A DNA stretch of 14,472 bases from Clostridiales bacterium (GTDB taxonomy: Bacteria; Bacillota_E; Sulfobacillia; Sulfobacillales; JAIMBI01), in the NCBI GenBank assembly GCA_027318915.1, contig DAHVOH010000076.1, forward strand, positions 1 through 14,472, read 5' to 3'. Below the pieces are notes generated by a model. It did not search any database, was not told the DNA's origin, and saw only the letters and a list, made by a program, of their open reading frames with translations. Below, in pieces: positions 1 to 7,562 of this stretch; the stretch's first letter is position 1, and each line of letters starts with the position of its first letter. Both the position numbers and the translations under genes were made by a program.

Positions 1-498
1 ATCCACCAGTTCCCGCGCCGACACCGCTGCCGGCGCCGTGAGGCGGTCAGAATCCCGCACGAGTCTTCGACGACGAAGCGCCGACCGCCCACACCCGACC
101 CTGCCATCGCCCCTCACGCCGACACACCGGCCGCCGCGCACGAAATGACGCGGCCTCATCCGAAAGGGCGCATGCTTTCCGGTTCCGGGACATCCGGCGG
201 CCTCGCGCCGATCCATCGTCCGCGCGGGACACCCCTTCTATCGTACAGCCATTCAGGCGAAAACGCCGCCGGATCATCTCCCGATCGGCGGCGACAAGGT
301 CGGCAGGCCATCGCGGGGGGGCGGGTCGGATCGGGGGATGGGAGGCGCCAGACGGTCCCCGCGGGCCGCACCGCCGGCTTCTCGGGGCCGGTCGAGCGGA
401 CACGGGGCCATGGGTGCAACGGCCGCGACGACGCGCGTCGGGTCAGCCGAGCGCCTTGCCGCGGACGGCCAGCAGGCCGGCCGCCGATGTCTCGGGCG
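1..498. other. Non-coding or unassigned region downstream of the FakA-like gene
   Basis: I find no gene I can support here. Open frames exist on both strands (for example 47-403 on the minus strand), but their translations are arginine-, proline- and glycine-rich, resemble no family I know, and lack a good ribosome binding site. That is what unselected GC-rich DNA gives. The stretch is too short to hold the missing FakA C-terminal domain (about 220 residues), and no minus frame resembles it. A hairpin at 461-484 may end the leftward transcript. A gene continuing beyond position 1 cannot be excluded. Confidence 0.5.
461..484 (-). terminator. Possible terminator hairpin after the FakA-like gene
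   Basis: Two 10-base arms (461-470 and 475-484) pair with a single mismatch around a 4-base AGCA loop. The hairpin starts about 15 bases past the stop codon of the leftward FakA-like gene. No U-run follows on the minus strand, so it is at best a GC-rich stem that assists or protects the 3' end. GC-rich sequence forms such stems by chance, hence the modest confidence. Confidence 0.35.
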
Positions 499-1467
499 TC
501 AACCGCCGAAGCCGTCGTCCCCGTGCGCGTTGTCCCGGCCATGCACCTGCTGGTCCAGGCTGTCCACCGTCTCCTGGGCGGTGGCGCCGAGCGCGCGGCA
601 CGCCGCCAGGACGCCTTCGGGCCGGTGGGAGTGGATGTGGATGCGAAAAAGGCCGGATCCCCCGGTGACCACCAGCGACTCTCCCCACCCGTTGAGCGCC
701 CGCTGGATGTCTTGGCGCTCGCACGCCGTCTCCAGCAGCAGCTGCACCTCGTAGCCGTACGCGGCCGGGGCCGCCTCCGCGTGCGGACCGGTTGGGGCGC
801 CCACGCCGCCGTCGGGCGCTGCCGCCTCGCCCCCTCCCAACTCATCGGCCATGCCCTCAAACAACACGGTGAGCCCCCGGGCGGCGGCGTCCACCACGCC
901 GTGCTGGCGCAGAACCGCCAGCAGGCGCGGGCCGTCCTCGGTGGCGCGAAAGGCCGCCGCCGCGGCTGTTTGCCACACCTGCCCCATCGTCACCCGGGCG
1001 TCGCCGGCCAGTCCCCCCACCGCCTCGGCCGCAGCGCGGAGCGCGGTCAGGATGGTGCCTTCGACCGGATCGGCCACCGCCTGATAGGCATAATCGCGGG
1101 CCCGGGCCAGGGCGCCAATCATGTCCAGCGGGTGCAGCGGGCCCTCCTCCCCCACCGCGCTGGCCAAGCCGCGGAACACCTCGGCCAGAATCACGCCCGA
1201 GTTTCCCCGCGCGTTGATGAGCGTCTGGCGCGCCACCTGGCGCAGAACCTGACCCGGGGCCATCTCTCCCGGCACCGTGCCGAGGAGCGCCAGGACGGGC
1301 TCCACCGTCCGGCCCATGTTGGTTCCCGTGTCGGCGTCGGGAATGGGAAACACGTTGAGCCGGTTCAATTCCTCCCGGTGCCCCAGCAGCGCCCGAAACC
1401 CCGCCACCAGCATCCGGGCCGTGGCCGGCCCGTCCAAGCCATCGGCCCGCACACTCCACACACTCAC
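499..1467 (-). CDS. Short DAK2 (DhaL)-domain protein, FakA-like fatty acid kinase subunit lacking the C-terminal domain
   Basis: This is a 322-residue homologue of FakA/YloV, the ATP-dependent kinase that phosphorylates fatty acids held by a DegV/FakB protein. The N-terminal DhaL domain (about 10-205) shows the nucleotide and magnesium motif NVFPIPDADTGTNM (38-51) and ARGNSGV (86-92). An acidic, proline/alanine-rich linker (about 212-235) leads to the FakA middle domain, with YGYE (237-240) and the IHIHSH histidine cluster (277, 279, 281). Full FakA proteins run to about 550 residues and end in a FakB-contacting domain; that domain is absent here. The YCxE-type cysteine usual in the middle domain is glycine. 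The GTG at 1467 is chosen because AGAGGAGG lies 9 bases upstream; the longer open frame to 1605 would run back into the DegV gene. It lies 46 bases after that gene. The family call is secure; kinase activity is uncertain. Confidence 0.85.
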   Translation of the reverse strand: MSVWSVRADGLDGPATARMLVAGFRALLGHREELNRLNVFPIPDADTGTNMGRTVEPVLALLGTVPGEMAPGQVLRQVARQTLINARGNSGVILAEVFRGLASAVGEEGPLHPLDMIGALARARDYAYQAVADPVEGTILTALRAAAEAVGGLAGDARVTMGQVWQTAAAAAFRATEDGPRLLAVLRQHGVVDAAARGLTVLFEGMADELGGGEAAAPDGGVGAPTGPHAEAAPAAYGYEVQLLLETACERQDIQRALNGWGESLVVTGGSGLFRIHIHSHRPEGVLAACRALGATAQETVDSLDQQVHGRDNAHGDDGFGG

Positions 1468-1513
1468 CGCCACGCGCCTCCTCTGCGCCCCTCGACCCTG
1501 CGGCTTCGGCCGC

Positions 1514-2356
1514 CTAAGGCATCGGTCCCACGGCCAGCGCGACGCCGCCAAAGCCATCGGCCAGAACGGGCATGATGAGTCCGTCATCAATGCGCACCAC
1601 GGCATGGGGCGACAGCGCCTCCCGGCCTCGCTCGATGGACCGGGCGGCCAGATCCGGGGCCCGGCCGTGATCCACGATCAGGCGCAGGGGCCGGAGCCCG
1701 TTCACGCGAGCGCCCACCGCCGCAAACACCTGATCCAAAGCTCCCTCGAAATCCGGCGCCGTCGACCAGGGCGTGAACCGCCCCCGCTCCACGCCCACCA
1801 CGGCCAGGGGATGCGTCCCGCCCTCCTCACCGCCGCGGTCCACGCGGCCGATGCGCTGCAGCATGCTCAGGCTCGGCGTGATCATGAACGTCGCCGTCAG
1901 CGGCCGAGCCCAGTTGAGCCAGTCCAGAATGCCCTCCAGCCCCTCGCCCGCCATCGCCAATTCGGCGGCCCCCATCACCAGGGACGCCAACCCGGTGAAC
2001 ACCGTTTTGCTGTCGAACACGGCGGCCGGACGATCCGCAAACAGCGTGGTGGCCAGCTGGGCTGCTTGGCAGGTGGTGCTCATGTCGGAACTCAACGTGA
2101 CGGCCAGCACCGATTCCACCCGCGCCGCCAACTCGCCGTAAGCCTCGAGCCAGCGTCCGGTGTTCACGCCCGAGGTTCCGGTCAGCCGGCCCTCGGCCAC
2201 CGCGGCAAAGTAGGCTTCGCGGTCCATGTCCGGGACCACTTCCACATCCACATCGTCGATGCGCACCACAATGGGAGTCACCGGCACGTCCAGGCGCCGG
2301 ACCCACTCTTGCGTCAAATCGGAACTGGAATCGGTGGCAATGCCCACCTTCCGCAT
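1514..2356 (-). CDS. DegV family protein, FakB-like fatty-acid-binding protein
   Basis: This 280-residue protein has normal DegV/FakB length and layout. FakB proteins hold a fatty acid while FakA phosphorylates its carboxylate. Visible signatures are IATDSSSDLT (6-15), TSGVN (61-65, family TSQPS), SSDMSTTCQAA (89-99, family SSxLSGTYQSA), VFDSKTVFTG (113-122) and LQRIGRVDRG (166-175, family LxRGGRI). Near the C-terminus the usual HTGPGALG is replaced by a segment around ADGFGG (266-271), so the conserved histidine is missing, and the last serine of TSxxS is asparagine. Both positions normally touch the fatty acid head group, so ligand or chemistry may differ. The ATG at 2356 has GAGGAGG five bases upstream. 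Neighbours are plsX (46 bases upstream) and the DAK2 gene (46 bases downstream), the expected partners. The stop is TAG. Confidence 0.9.
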   Translation of the reverse strand: MRKVGIATDSSSDLTQEWVRRLDVPVTPIVVRIDDVDVEVVPDMDREAYFAAVAEGRLTGTSGVNTGRWLEAYGELAARVESVLAVTLSSDMSTTCQAAQLATTLFADRPAAVFDSKTVFTGLASLVMGAAELAMAGEGLEGILDWLNWARPLTATFMITPSLSMLQRIGRVDRGGEEGGTHPLAVVGVERGRFTPWSTAPDFEGALDQVFAAVGARVNGLRPLRLIVDHGRAPDLAARSIERGREALSPHAVVRIDDGLIMPVLADGFGGVALAVGPMP

Positions 2357-2402
2357 ACCCGCCTCCTCGCATGGCGCGGCGTTCGCCCGCGTGCCGATCC
2401 GC

Positions 2403-3413
2403 TCAGGAGCCCAGGCGCTCCGGGTGTGTCGGGGCCCCGGCGCCGAGCGAGCGCGCCAGATGTCCCGTCAAGTCATCCCGCACCGCCGTGGCGGCGCGGG
2501 CAATCAAGCGGGCGATGTCGGGGGCCTCCGCCCGCCCGTGTCCGGGCAGGAAGACGCCGTCCACGCCCAGCATGACAATGGCGGAGGCGATGCGGGTCAG
2601 GTCGCTCAATTCCCAGGCCTGCCGGCGCAGGGAACGCAAGTCCTCCGCCAGGATGTGGGAACGGGCCAGCCCCTCGTCGAGCCGGGCCAGGTACCAGCCC
2701 GACAGCGCCTCCACGAATTTCAAGACCAGATTGCCGGCATAGCCGTCGGTGATGGCCACGTTGACCCGTCCCGCCACCACGTCCTGCGGTTCGGCGAGCC
2801 CCACAAAGTGCAGGCTCCCCTCCGCCGCCAGCAGACGGGCGGCTTCCCGCACTTGCCGTGTGCCCTTGCCGGCCTCCCGTCCGTTGGCCAACAGCGCGAC
2901 GGTCGGCTCCGGCATGCCAAACGCCCACTGGGCCCAAGCGGCGCCCACACGGGCAAACTCCACCAAGTGCCGCGGGCTCACCTCGGCGTTGGCGCCCAGA
3001 TCCGCCAGGAACGTGCGTGGGGCGAACGGAAACACGGCACCCGCCATGGGCCGCGTCACCCCCGGCAACAGCCCCAATTCCAACGTCGCCGCGGCCAGGA
3101 CGGCCCCGGTGTTGCCGACGGACAAGCCCCCATCGGCCCGGCCCTGAGCCACCAAACGCGCCGCCACCGTCACCGACGCCTCCGACCGGCGGCGCACGGC
3201 CCGGGCGGGTGACGGCTCCTCGCCGACCTGCTCGCGGGCATCCACCACGGTGAGTCGGCCGCGGAGCGATTCCGGAATCAGGGATCTCAGCTGCAGCTCG
3301 GGGCCAACCAGCACCACCGCCAACAGAGGATCGGCGGCCAACGCCCGGATCGCTCCCTCCAACGGCGCCGCCGGCGCATGGTCCCCACCCATGGCGTCCA
3401 CCGCAATCCGCAC
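2403..3413 (-). CDS. plsX: Phosphate acyltransferase PlsX
   Basis: PlsX interconverts acyl-ACP and acyl-phosphate at the membrane surface, giving PlsY its substrate for phosphatidic acid synthesis and linking Fak-made acyl-phosphate to acyl-ACP. The protein opens with RIAVDAMGGDHAP, the family N-terminus, and carries SVGNTGAV (about 98-105), LADLGAN, DGYAGNLVLK and GVDGVFLPGHGRA. Length is 336 residues, normal for the family. The frame stays open to a GTG at 3446, but GTG at 3413 gives the canonical MRIAVDAMGGDHAP start with AAGG at a suitable distance; 3416 is an alternative. A much stronger GGGAGGTGA sits at 3451-3443, with no in-frame ATG or GTG properly spaced behind it (only CTG at 3437), so the true start is open by up to 11 codons. 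It is followed by the FakB-like gene after 46 bases. Confidence 0.93.
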   Translation of the reverse strand: MRIAVDAMGGDHAPAAPLEGAIRALAADPLLAVVLVGPELQLRSLIPESLRGRLTVVDAREQVGEEPSPARAVRRRSEASVTVAARLVAQGRADGGLSVGNTGAVLAAATLELGLLPGVTRPMAGAVFPFAPRTFLADLGANAEVSPRHLVEFARVGAAWAQWAFGMPEPTVALLANGREAGKGTRQVREAARLLAAEGSLHFVGLAEPQDVVAGRVNVAITDGYAGNLVLKFVEALSGWYLARLDEGLARSHILAEDLRSLRRQAWELSDLTRIASAIVMLGVDGVFLPGHGRAEAPDIARLIARAATAVRDDLTGHLARSLGAGAPTHPERLGS

Positions 3414-3491
3414 CACGCGTTCGCCCTTACGGGTCAGAACATTCACCTCCCGCGATGCATCGTCCGCCGCGGCGCTGTGGAGGCGGCACTC

Positions 3492-4538
3492 TCACGCGGG
3501 CCTGGCCGGACAATTGGGATCGGACGCGTACAGATCCCCGGTGACGGCAAACGCCCGCGCGCGCGACCCGCCGCAGACGGACCGCCATGCGCAGGTCCCG
3601 CACTGGCCCTCTAGGCGCTCGACGTCCCGGAGGCCGGTGAACAGGTCGCTGGACTGATACAAGTCCACCACCGAGGTGGCGCGGACGTTGCCGGCCGACG
3701 CCGGCAGGTAGCCGCTGGGATACACTTCGCCGGTGTGACTGATGAAGAGAAGACCGCGGGCTTCGCGGGCCACGGGGGGCCCCAGCGCCGCCTGCCGGCC
3801 CTGTTTGACCCGGATAAATTGTGGCGCTCCCACAGCCGTGACCCGAAACCGCCGCGCGGCTTGATACCGCGCCAGCCACTCCAGCGCCCGCTCCTAGGCG
3901 TCCGCGTCCAGCGCCTCGCTGAGGCGGGCCCGCCCGGTGGGAATGACGAAGAACACTTCCCAACTGCTCACGCCCAGCGTCTCCACCAACCGGCCCATCT
4001 CCGGCAGATCTTCGACCGTGTACGGCGAGACCGACGTATTGATCTGCAGCTTCAGCCCAGCCGCCACGACGGCCCGACCCAAACTCAGCGTCGCCTCAAA
4101 CGTCCCCGGCACGCCGCGAAAACCGTCATGCACGGCCGCCCTCGCGCCGTCGAGGCTCAGGGACACCGAACGCACCCCGAGGGCCGCCCACCGCTCAATG
4201 ACGGCCGGCGTCAGCCGCGGAGTCACGCTGGGCGCCAGCGCGGTCGGATAGCCGCGTTCGCACGACGCCCGGATGATGTCATCCAAATCGGGCCGCTCCA
4301 AAGGGTCGCCGCCGGTAAACACCACCACCGGCGGTCGGGGAAATTCCGCGAACCGATCCAGCACGGCGCGAATCTCGTCGAGGTCGAGCTCGGACTGGTC
4401 GCGATGGCGCAGAGCCCGGGCGCGGCAATGCCGACAATGAAGCTGACACGCCCGCGTCAATTCCCAGGTGACCAGAAGTGGGCCCCGGCTGTAGTCCATA
4501 TGCGATGGGTGCCGGGCCGTCAGCGTGCTCGTCGTCAT
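3492..4538 (-). pseudogene. Radical SAM/SPASM protein (TIGR04053-like) interrupted by an in-frame TAG codon
   Basis: The ATG at 4538 follows AAGGGGG. The first piece (214 residues) has the radical SAM cluster motif CQLHCRHC (Cys31, 35, 38), the FTGGDPLERPDL loop and SLDGARAAVHDGFRG. A TAG at 3894-3896 then stops it. The same frame resumes at once (ERALEWLARYQAARRF) and stays open for 133 more residues to TGA at 3492, ending in GLLFISHTGEVYPSGYLP and a SPASM-type cysteine set (CGTC, VCGG and a final DPNC). Both halves match one family, so this is a single gene of about 348 codons with one nonsense codon and no frameshift. Related enzymes (NirJ/AhbC/AhbD-like) modify tetrapyrroles or peptides; the exact substrate of this family is unknown to me. 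TAG serves as a normal stop in three other genes here, so recoding is unlikely. Alternatives are a recent mutation or a base-call error. Confidence 0.85.
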
Positions 4539-4584
4539 GGTGCGCCCCCTTGTGCCGTGTGCGTGAACCGACCGCCGTCCAACC

Positions 4585-5667
4585 TCACTGCATCGGCACC
4601 GTGGGCCGCACCCGCCCCTCCAGGCGCTGGAGAATGTCGGGAAAATTGGGCCCGGTCGCCGTGATGCCATGGTTTTTGAGGCCGATCACGGTGCGTTCGG
4701 GGTGCGGGTCCTGGTCCAGCAGCGTCGACATGGCGTCGCCCATCTCCACCGTGCCGCACGGGTAGTTGACCGTCGTGGTCGCCACCTCGTCCACCCAGGC
4801 GTGGATGTGAATGATGGCGCCAATCTCGGGATGGCGCCGATAAATGCCCCAGTGCTCGACGGCGTCGACCGACACCCGCAGCGGCTCGGATCCGGGACTC
4901 ACCGAGATGCGCATCGCCCGCACCGCCGGGTCGTAGGTTTTGACCAGCAGAATATCGCGGCTGACGGTACCGATTTTGCCCTTGTCCACTCCGCTGGCCG
5001 ACATCCAAAACCGTTCCCGGTCGTGGCGGGCGCTCAAGTTGCCATACGAGAGGCCGCCGATGCCGAAGAGATGGCGCAGATGGCGCAGGTCCTCCGGCGG
5101 CAGCACATCACTGACGGGAAACGGGGTCGGAAAGAGCGCCCAGCGGTCCAAGGTCCGCGAGGCCGCCGTCATCTCGCGGGTCACCTGCGTGCCCTCGCGC
5201 AGGTCCTCCGGCAGGTCCTCGTCGAACACATTGTCAATCACCAGGTGCGACTCCGCCAGCGGCGCGATGCGCTCGTAGACCTCTTCAAACCACGCGTCCG
5301 CGTCCGGCGCGGGCGCCACCCCGTAATGGCCCAGCTCCGGCGTGGCCATGGTCAGGCGCGACTCGCGCGCGCGCTCGAACGCCCCATACAGCAGCAGATT
5401 GGAGATGGAGCGAATCAACAACGGGTACAGGGTCGACAGCGGCGGATCCACATCATGCCCTTCCACCAAACCCACCACAAACGTGGCCTGATACTGCCGA
5501 CGAAAAGCCCGTGGCCGGGACGCGTCCACCGCGTGGAAGACGACGTCCGCTCCCTGGGGAGCCTCCACCAAGACGTGCCCGTGGCGCGTCAGCGCTCCCG
5601 TCAGTCCCTCTTGCATCCATATGAGCCACGGCGACGGCGACTCTCCCAGCGCGAATCCGAACTGCAT
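4585..5667 (-). CDS. Class II aldolase/adducin-like protein with an extra N-terminal region
   Basis: This 360-residue protein has a C-terminal class II aldolase/adducin fold (about 195-345): GLSYGNLSAR (205-214), SASGVDKGKIG, the zinc pair HIH (287 and 289) and KNHGITATG with the third ligand His333. The acid that serves as catalytic Glu73 in fuculose-phosphate aldolase aligns with Asp268, a conservative change. The first 190 residues, starting MQFGFALGESPSPW, match no domain I recognise and nearly double the usual 200-260 residue length. Such proteins cleave or epimerise sugar phosphates or related hydroxy acids; the substrate here is unknown. The ATG at 5667 is preferred because GGGGGAA lies about 6 bases upstream; a TTG at 5691 lacks a site. 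It heads the leftward operon, 46 bases before the radical SAM gene. Confidence 0.8.
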   Translation of the reverse strand: MQFGFALGESPSPWLIWMQEGLTGALTRHGHVLVEAPQGADVVFHAVDASRPRAFRRQYQATFVVGLVEGHDVDPPLSTLYPLLIRSISNLLLYGAFERARESRLTMATPELGHYGVAPAPDADAWFEEVYERIAPLAESHLVIDNVFDEDLPEDLREGTQVTREMTAASRTLDRWALFPTPFPVSDVLPPEDLRHLRHLFGIGGLSYGNLSARHDRERFWMSASGVDKGKIGTVSRDILLVKTYDPAVRAMRISVSPGSEPLRVSVDAVEHWGIYRRHPEIGAIIHIHAWVDEVATTTVNYPCGTVEMGDAMSTLLDQDPHPERTVIGLKNHGITATGPNFPDILQRLEGRVRPTVPMQ

Positions 5668-5963
5668 TGCGAGTTCCCCCCAATGAGACAATGGCTCGAT
5701 TCAGTAAACCGCCGCGGCCGCCCCGGGTCTAAGGGCCGTATGACCCTCATTGCTGGACCGCTTGACCCTGTTCGAACCGGGCGACCCGCCCGGCCCGACC
5801 GGCAAGAATGGGACGGGTCATCCGACCCTCGCCGATTGGGCCACCTGGGCCGTCGGCGGCACCTCCTTCGCCGCATCCCGGCGGCCGGAGTCTCGTGCTA
5901 GACTGACTCGGCGCGGCAACGCTCGGGCGTGAATCGCCCGACTGGTCGAGAAGGGCGGGACGC
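5668..5963. promoter_or_regulatory. Divergent promoter region between the aldolase-like and alcohol dehydrogenase genes
   Basis: This is the only spacer from which both operons can be transcribed, so promoters for each are expected. It has no convincing gene. It contains a 7-bp inverted repeat with a 3-base spacer (5777-5783 and 5787-5793), a possible operator though weak in GC-rich DNA, and a candidate extended -10 element for the rightward operon (5896-5904). I could not find a clear leftward promoter. Confidence 0.55.
5896..5904 (+). promoter_or_regulatory. Candidate extended -10 promoter for the alcohol dehydrogenase operon
   Basis: The sequence TGCTAGACT matches the extended -10 form TGnTAnnnT, with four of six bases agreeing with TATAAT. 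No TTGACA-like box lies 16-18 bases upstream, which is tolerable for extended -10 promoters. Transcription would begin near 5911 and give a leader of about 53 bases. Confidence 0.35.
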
Positions 5964-7088
5964 ATGAGCGAGACGGACACAGAACTCATTGCCGCCTTGG
6001 TCGTGCGTGACTACGGCGAGCGGCCCCGGGTGGAGCGGGTGAGCCTGTCTCCGCCCCGCGCGGGCGAAGTGCGCGTGCAGATTCGGACGTCCGGCATCTG
6101 TCACAGCGATCTGCACGCCATCAGCGGCACCTTGCCGCTGCCCATGCCCATCGTGCTGGGGCATGAAGCCAGCGGCGTCGTCACCCGGATTGGACCCGGC
6201 GTGGGCCGGGTGAAACCGGGCGATCGCGTGGTGGTGACGTGGATCCCGTCTTGCGGGCGCTGTTTCTGGTGCGTCAACGGCCAACCCGAACTCTGCGAGG
6301 AAGCGAACCGGGGTTCCGTGGAAGGCACGTCGACCGACGGTGACTCGCATCTCTCCTGGCAGGGTGAGCCGCTCTATCCGTTTTCTTGGGCGGGCACCCT
6401 GGCCGACGCCGTGGTCGTCCCGGAATCGGCCGTCATCCCCATCGCCGCCGACGTCCCCTGGGACGAGGCGGCTCTGTTGGGATGCGCCGTGCAGACCGGC
6501 GTCGGCGCCGCTCTGCACTCGCCCATCCGCGCCGGCGACACGGTGCTGGTGATTGGCCTCGGCGGGGTCGGCCAAAACATTGTCCAGGGGGCCCGCATCG
6601 CCGGCGCCGCCCGCATCCTGGCGATGGATCCGGTGGCGGCCAAGCGGGAGTTGGCGTTGACGCTCGGAGCGACCGACGCCATCGATCCCGCCGCCGACGA
6701 CCCGCTGACCGCCGTGTTGGACCTCACTGGGGACCGGGGAGTGGACGTCGCCTTCGAGGCGGTCGGACAGCCGGACTTGATTGCCCTGGCCTTCAACGCC
6801 GTGCGGCGCGGCGGCACCGCCGTGGCGGTCGGCGTGCCGTCCCCCGAGCTGGACCTGACGGTGAATGCGTTCGCCTTCCCGTCCCAGGAAAAGACGCTGA
6901 CCGGCTCCTGGCTGGGTGGTTCCTATCCGCCCCGCGACATCCCTCGTCTCATTGAACTGTGGCGATCGGGACGCCTGCAGCTGAGCCCGCTGCTGTCACG
7001 GCCCTTTCGGCTGAGTGAGGCTCCCGCCGCCTTGGACGCGCTCGCACACGGGCAGATCCTGCGCGGCATTGTGCGCCTGTCCGACTAG
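5964..7088 (+). CDS. Zinc-dependent alcohol dehydrogenase (MDR family)
   Basis: This 374-residue medium-chain alcohol dehydrogenase oxidises an alcohol to an aldehyde with NAD+. All zinc sites are intact: catalytic Cys46 (GICHSD), His67-Glu68 (GHEASG) and Cys174; structural Cys97, Cys100, Cys103 and Cys111 (CGRCFWC then ELC). The Rossmann motif GLGGVG is at 198-203, and Asp222 after the second strand points to NAD rather than NADP. Length and the ETLxGSWLGG-like region (KTLTGSWLGG) resemble class III and NDMA-linked enzymes, so the substrate may be a primary, possibly hydrophobic, alcohol. The ATG at 5964 follows a GAAGGGCGGG purine stretch. It is first in an operon with an SCP2-like carrier and an aldehyde dehydrogenase, suggesting a two-step oxidation from alcohol to acid. 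The stop is TAG. Confidence 0.93.
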   Translation: MSETDTELIAALVVRDYGERPRVERVSLSPPRAGEVRVQIRTSGICHSDLHAISGTLPLPMPIVLGHEASGVVTRIGPGVGRVKPGDRVVVTWIPSCGRCFWCVNGQPELCEEANRGSVEGTSTDGDSHLSWQGEPLYPFSWAGTLADAVVVPESAVIPIAADVPWDEAALLGCAVQTGVGAALHSPIRAGDTVLVIGLGGVGQNIVQGARIAGAARILAMDPVAAKRELALTLGATDAIDPAADDPLTAVLDLTGDRGVDVAFEAVGQPDLIALAFNAVRRGGTAVAVGVPSPELDLTVNAFAFPSQEKTLTGSWLGGSYPPRDIPRLIELWRSGRLQLSPLLSRPFRLSEAPAALDALAHGQILRGIVRLSD

Positions 7089-7115
7089 TCGGCGGGAACC
7101 GGAGGAGGAAGCGAC

Positions 7116-7562
7116 GTGGCCATCTTTCAAACGTCCGATGAGTTGTACGAAATTTTGGGCGGATTTTTCGAGAAGGTCCGCTACGTCGAGGAGGCGTACC
7201 TCATCTACCAGGTGGGCGGCGCCATCGACTTTGTCTTTGACCATCCGGACGCCCGCATGGTCTGGGTGCCTCAGCGGGACGAACCCGTCACCACGCCGTT
7301 CCGAGTGGAGCGCGGCGCCGAGCCCGCGCCGGCCCTGCTCACCTTTCTCCAAGCCGGTGACACGGCGCATCGCTTCTGGCTGGGCTATCTGGACCTGCAG
7401 CAGGCGCTGGCCCGCCAGCAGGTGCGGGCGCGCGGTCCCCTGTCCCGGGCCATGAAGCTTTTGCCCCATCTGGACGGCATCTATCCCCTCTATCATGAAC
7501 ACTTGGCCGCCATCGGCCGCGCCGACCTCATCCTGCCGCGGCCCGGGAGCCTCACCTCATGA
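7116..7562 (+). CDS. SCP2-like sterol/lipid-transfer domain protein
   Basis: A 148-residue protein that resembles a single SCP2 (sterol carrier protein 2) domain, a small fold that binds acyl-CoA, fatty acids or sterols in a hydrophobic tunnel. The clearest match is the C-terminal half: an acidic/aromatic stretch (RFWLGYLDLQQAL) followed by VRARGPLSRAMKLLPHL and then YPLYHEHL, close to the typical W-x-G...G-x-l-x-v-x-G-p...a-l-k-L pattern. No signal peptide or membrane segment is seen, so it should be cytoplasmic. The GTG at 7116 has GGAGGAGG 7 bases upstream. It starts 27 bases after the alcohol dehydrogenase, and its stop overlaps the aldehyde dehydrogenase start in an ATGA, so the two are probably translationally coupled. 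It may present a hydrophobic substrate to the flanking dehydrogenases; that role is inferred from context. Confidence 0.75.
   Translation: MAIFQTSDELYEILGGFFEKVRYVEEAYLIYQVGGAIDFVFDHPDARMVWVPQRDEPVTTPFRVERGAEPAPALLTFLQAGDTAHRFWLGYLDLQQALARQQVRARGPLSRAMKLLPHLDGIYPLYHEHLAAIGRADLILPRPGSLTS

Noticed and set aside
145..1575. A 476-residue plus-strand open frame opposite the FakA-like gene
   Set aside because: Composition is Arg/His/Pro-rich, it matches no family, and the opposite strand has clear DhaL motifs with a good ribosome binding site.
3894..3896. Stop-codon reassignment or pyrrolysine at TAG in the radical SAM gene
   Set aside because: TAG ends three other intact genes in the window at the expected family length, and radical SAM/SPASM proteins are not known pyrrolysine proteins. 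A mutation or base error is simpler.
5771..5780. TTCGAA-containing stretch resembling a tRNA T-loop
   Set aside because: The flanking bases do not form the T-stem, and no acceptor, D or anticodon arms surround it.
4669..5901. A 410-residue plus-strand open frame opposite the aldolase-like gene
   Set aside because: Antisense shadow. The minus strand carries the zinc-ligand motifs and a proper start.
7081..7092. Perfect 12-bp palindrome across the alcohol dehydrogenase stop codon
   Set aside because: It is mostly coding sequence plus stop, lies within an operon, and is short enough to occur by chance in GC-rich DNA.
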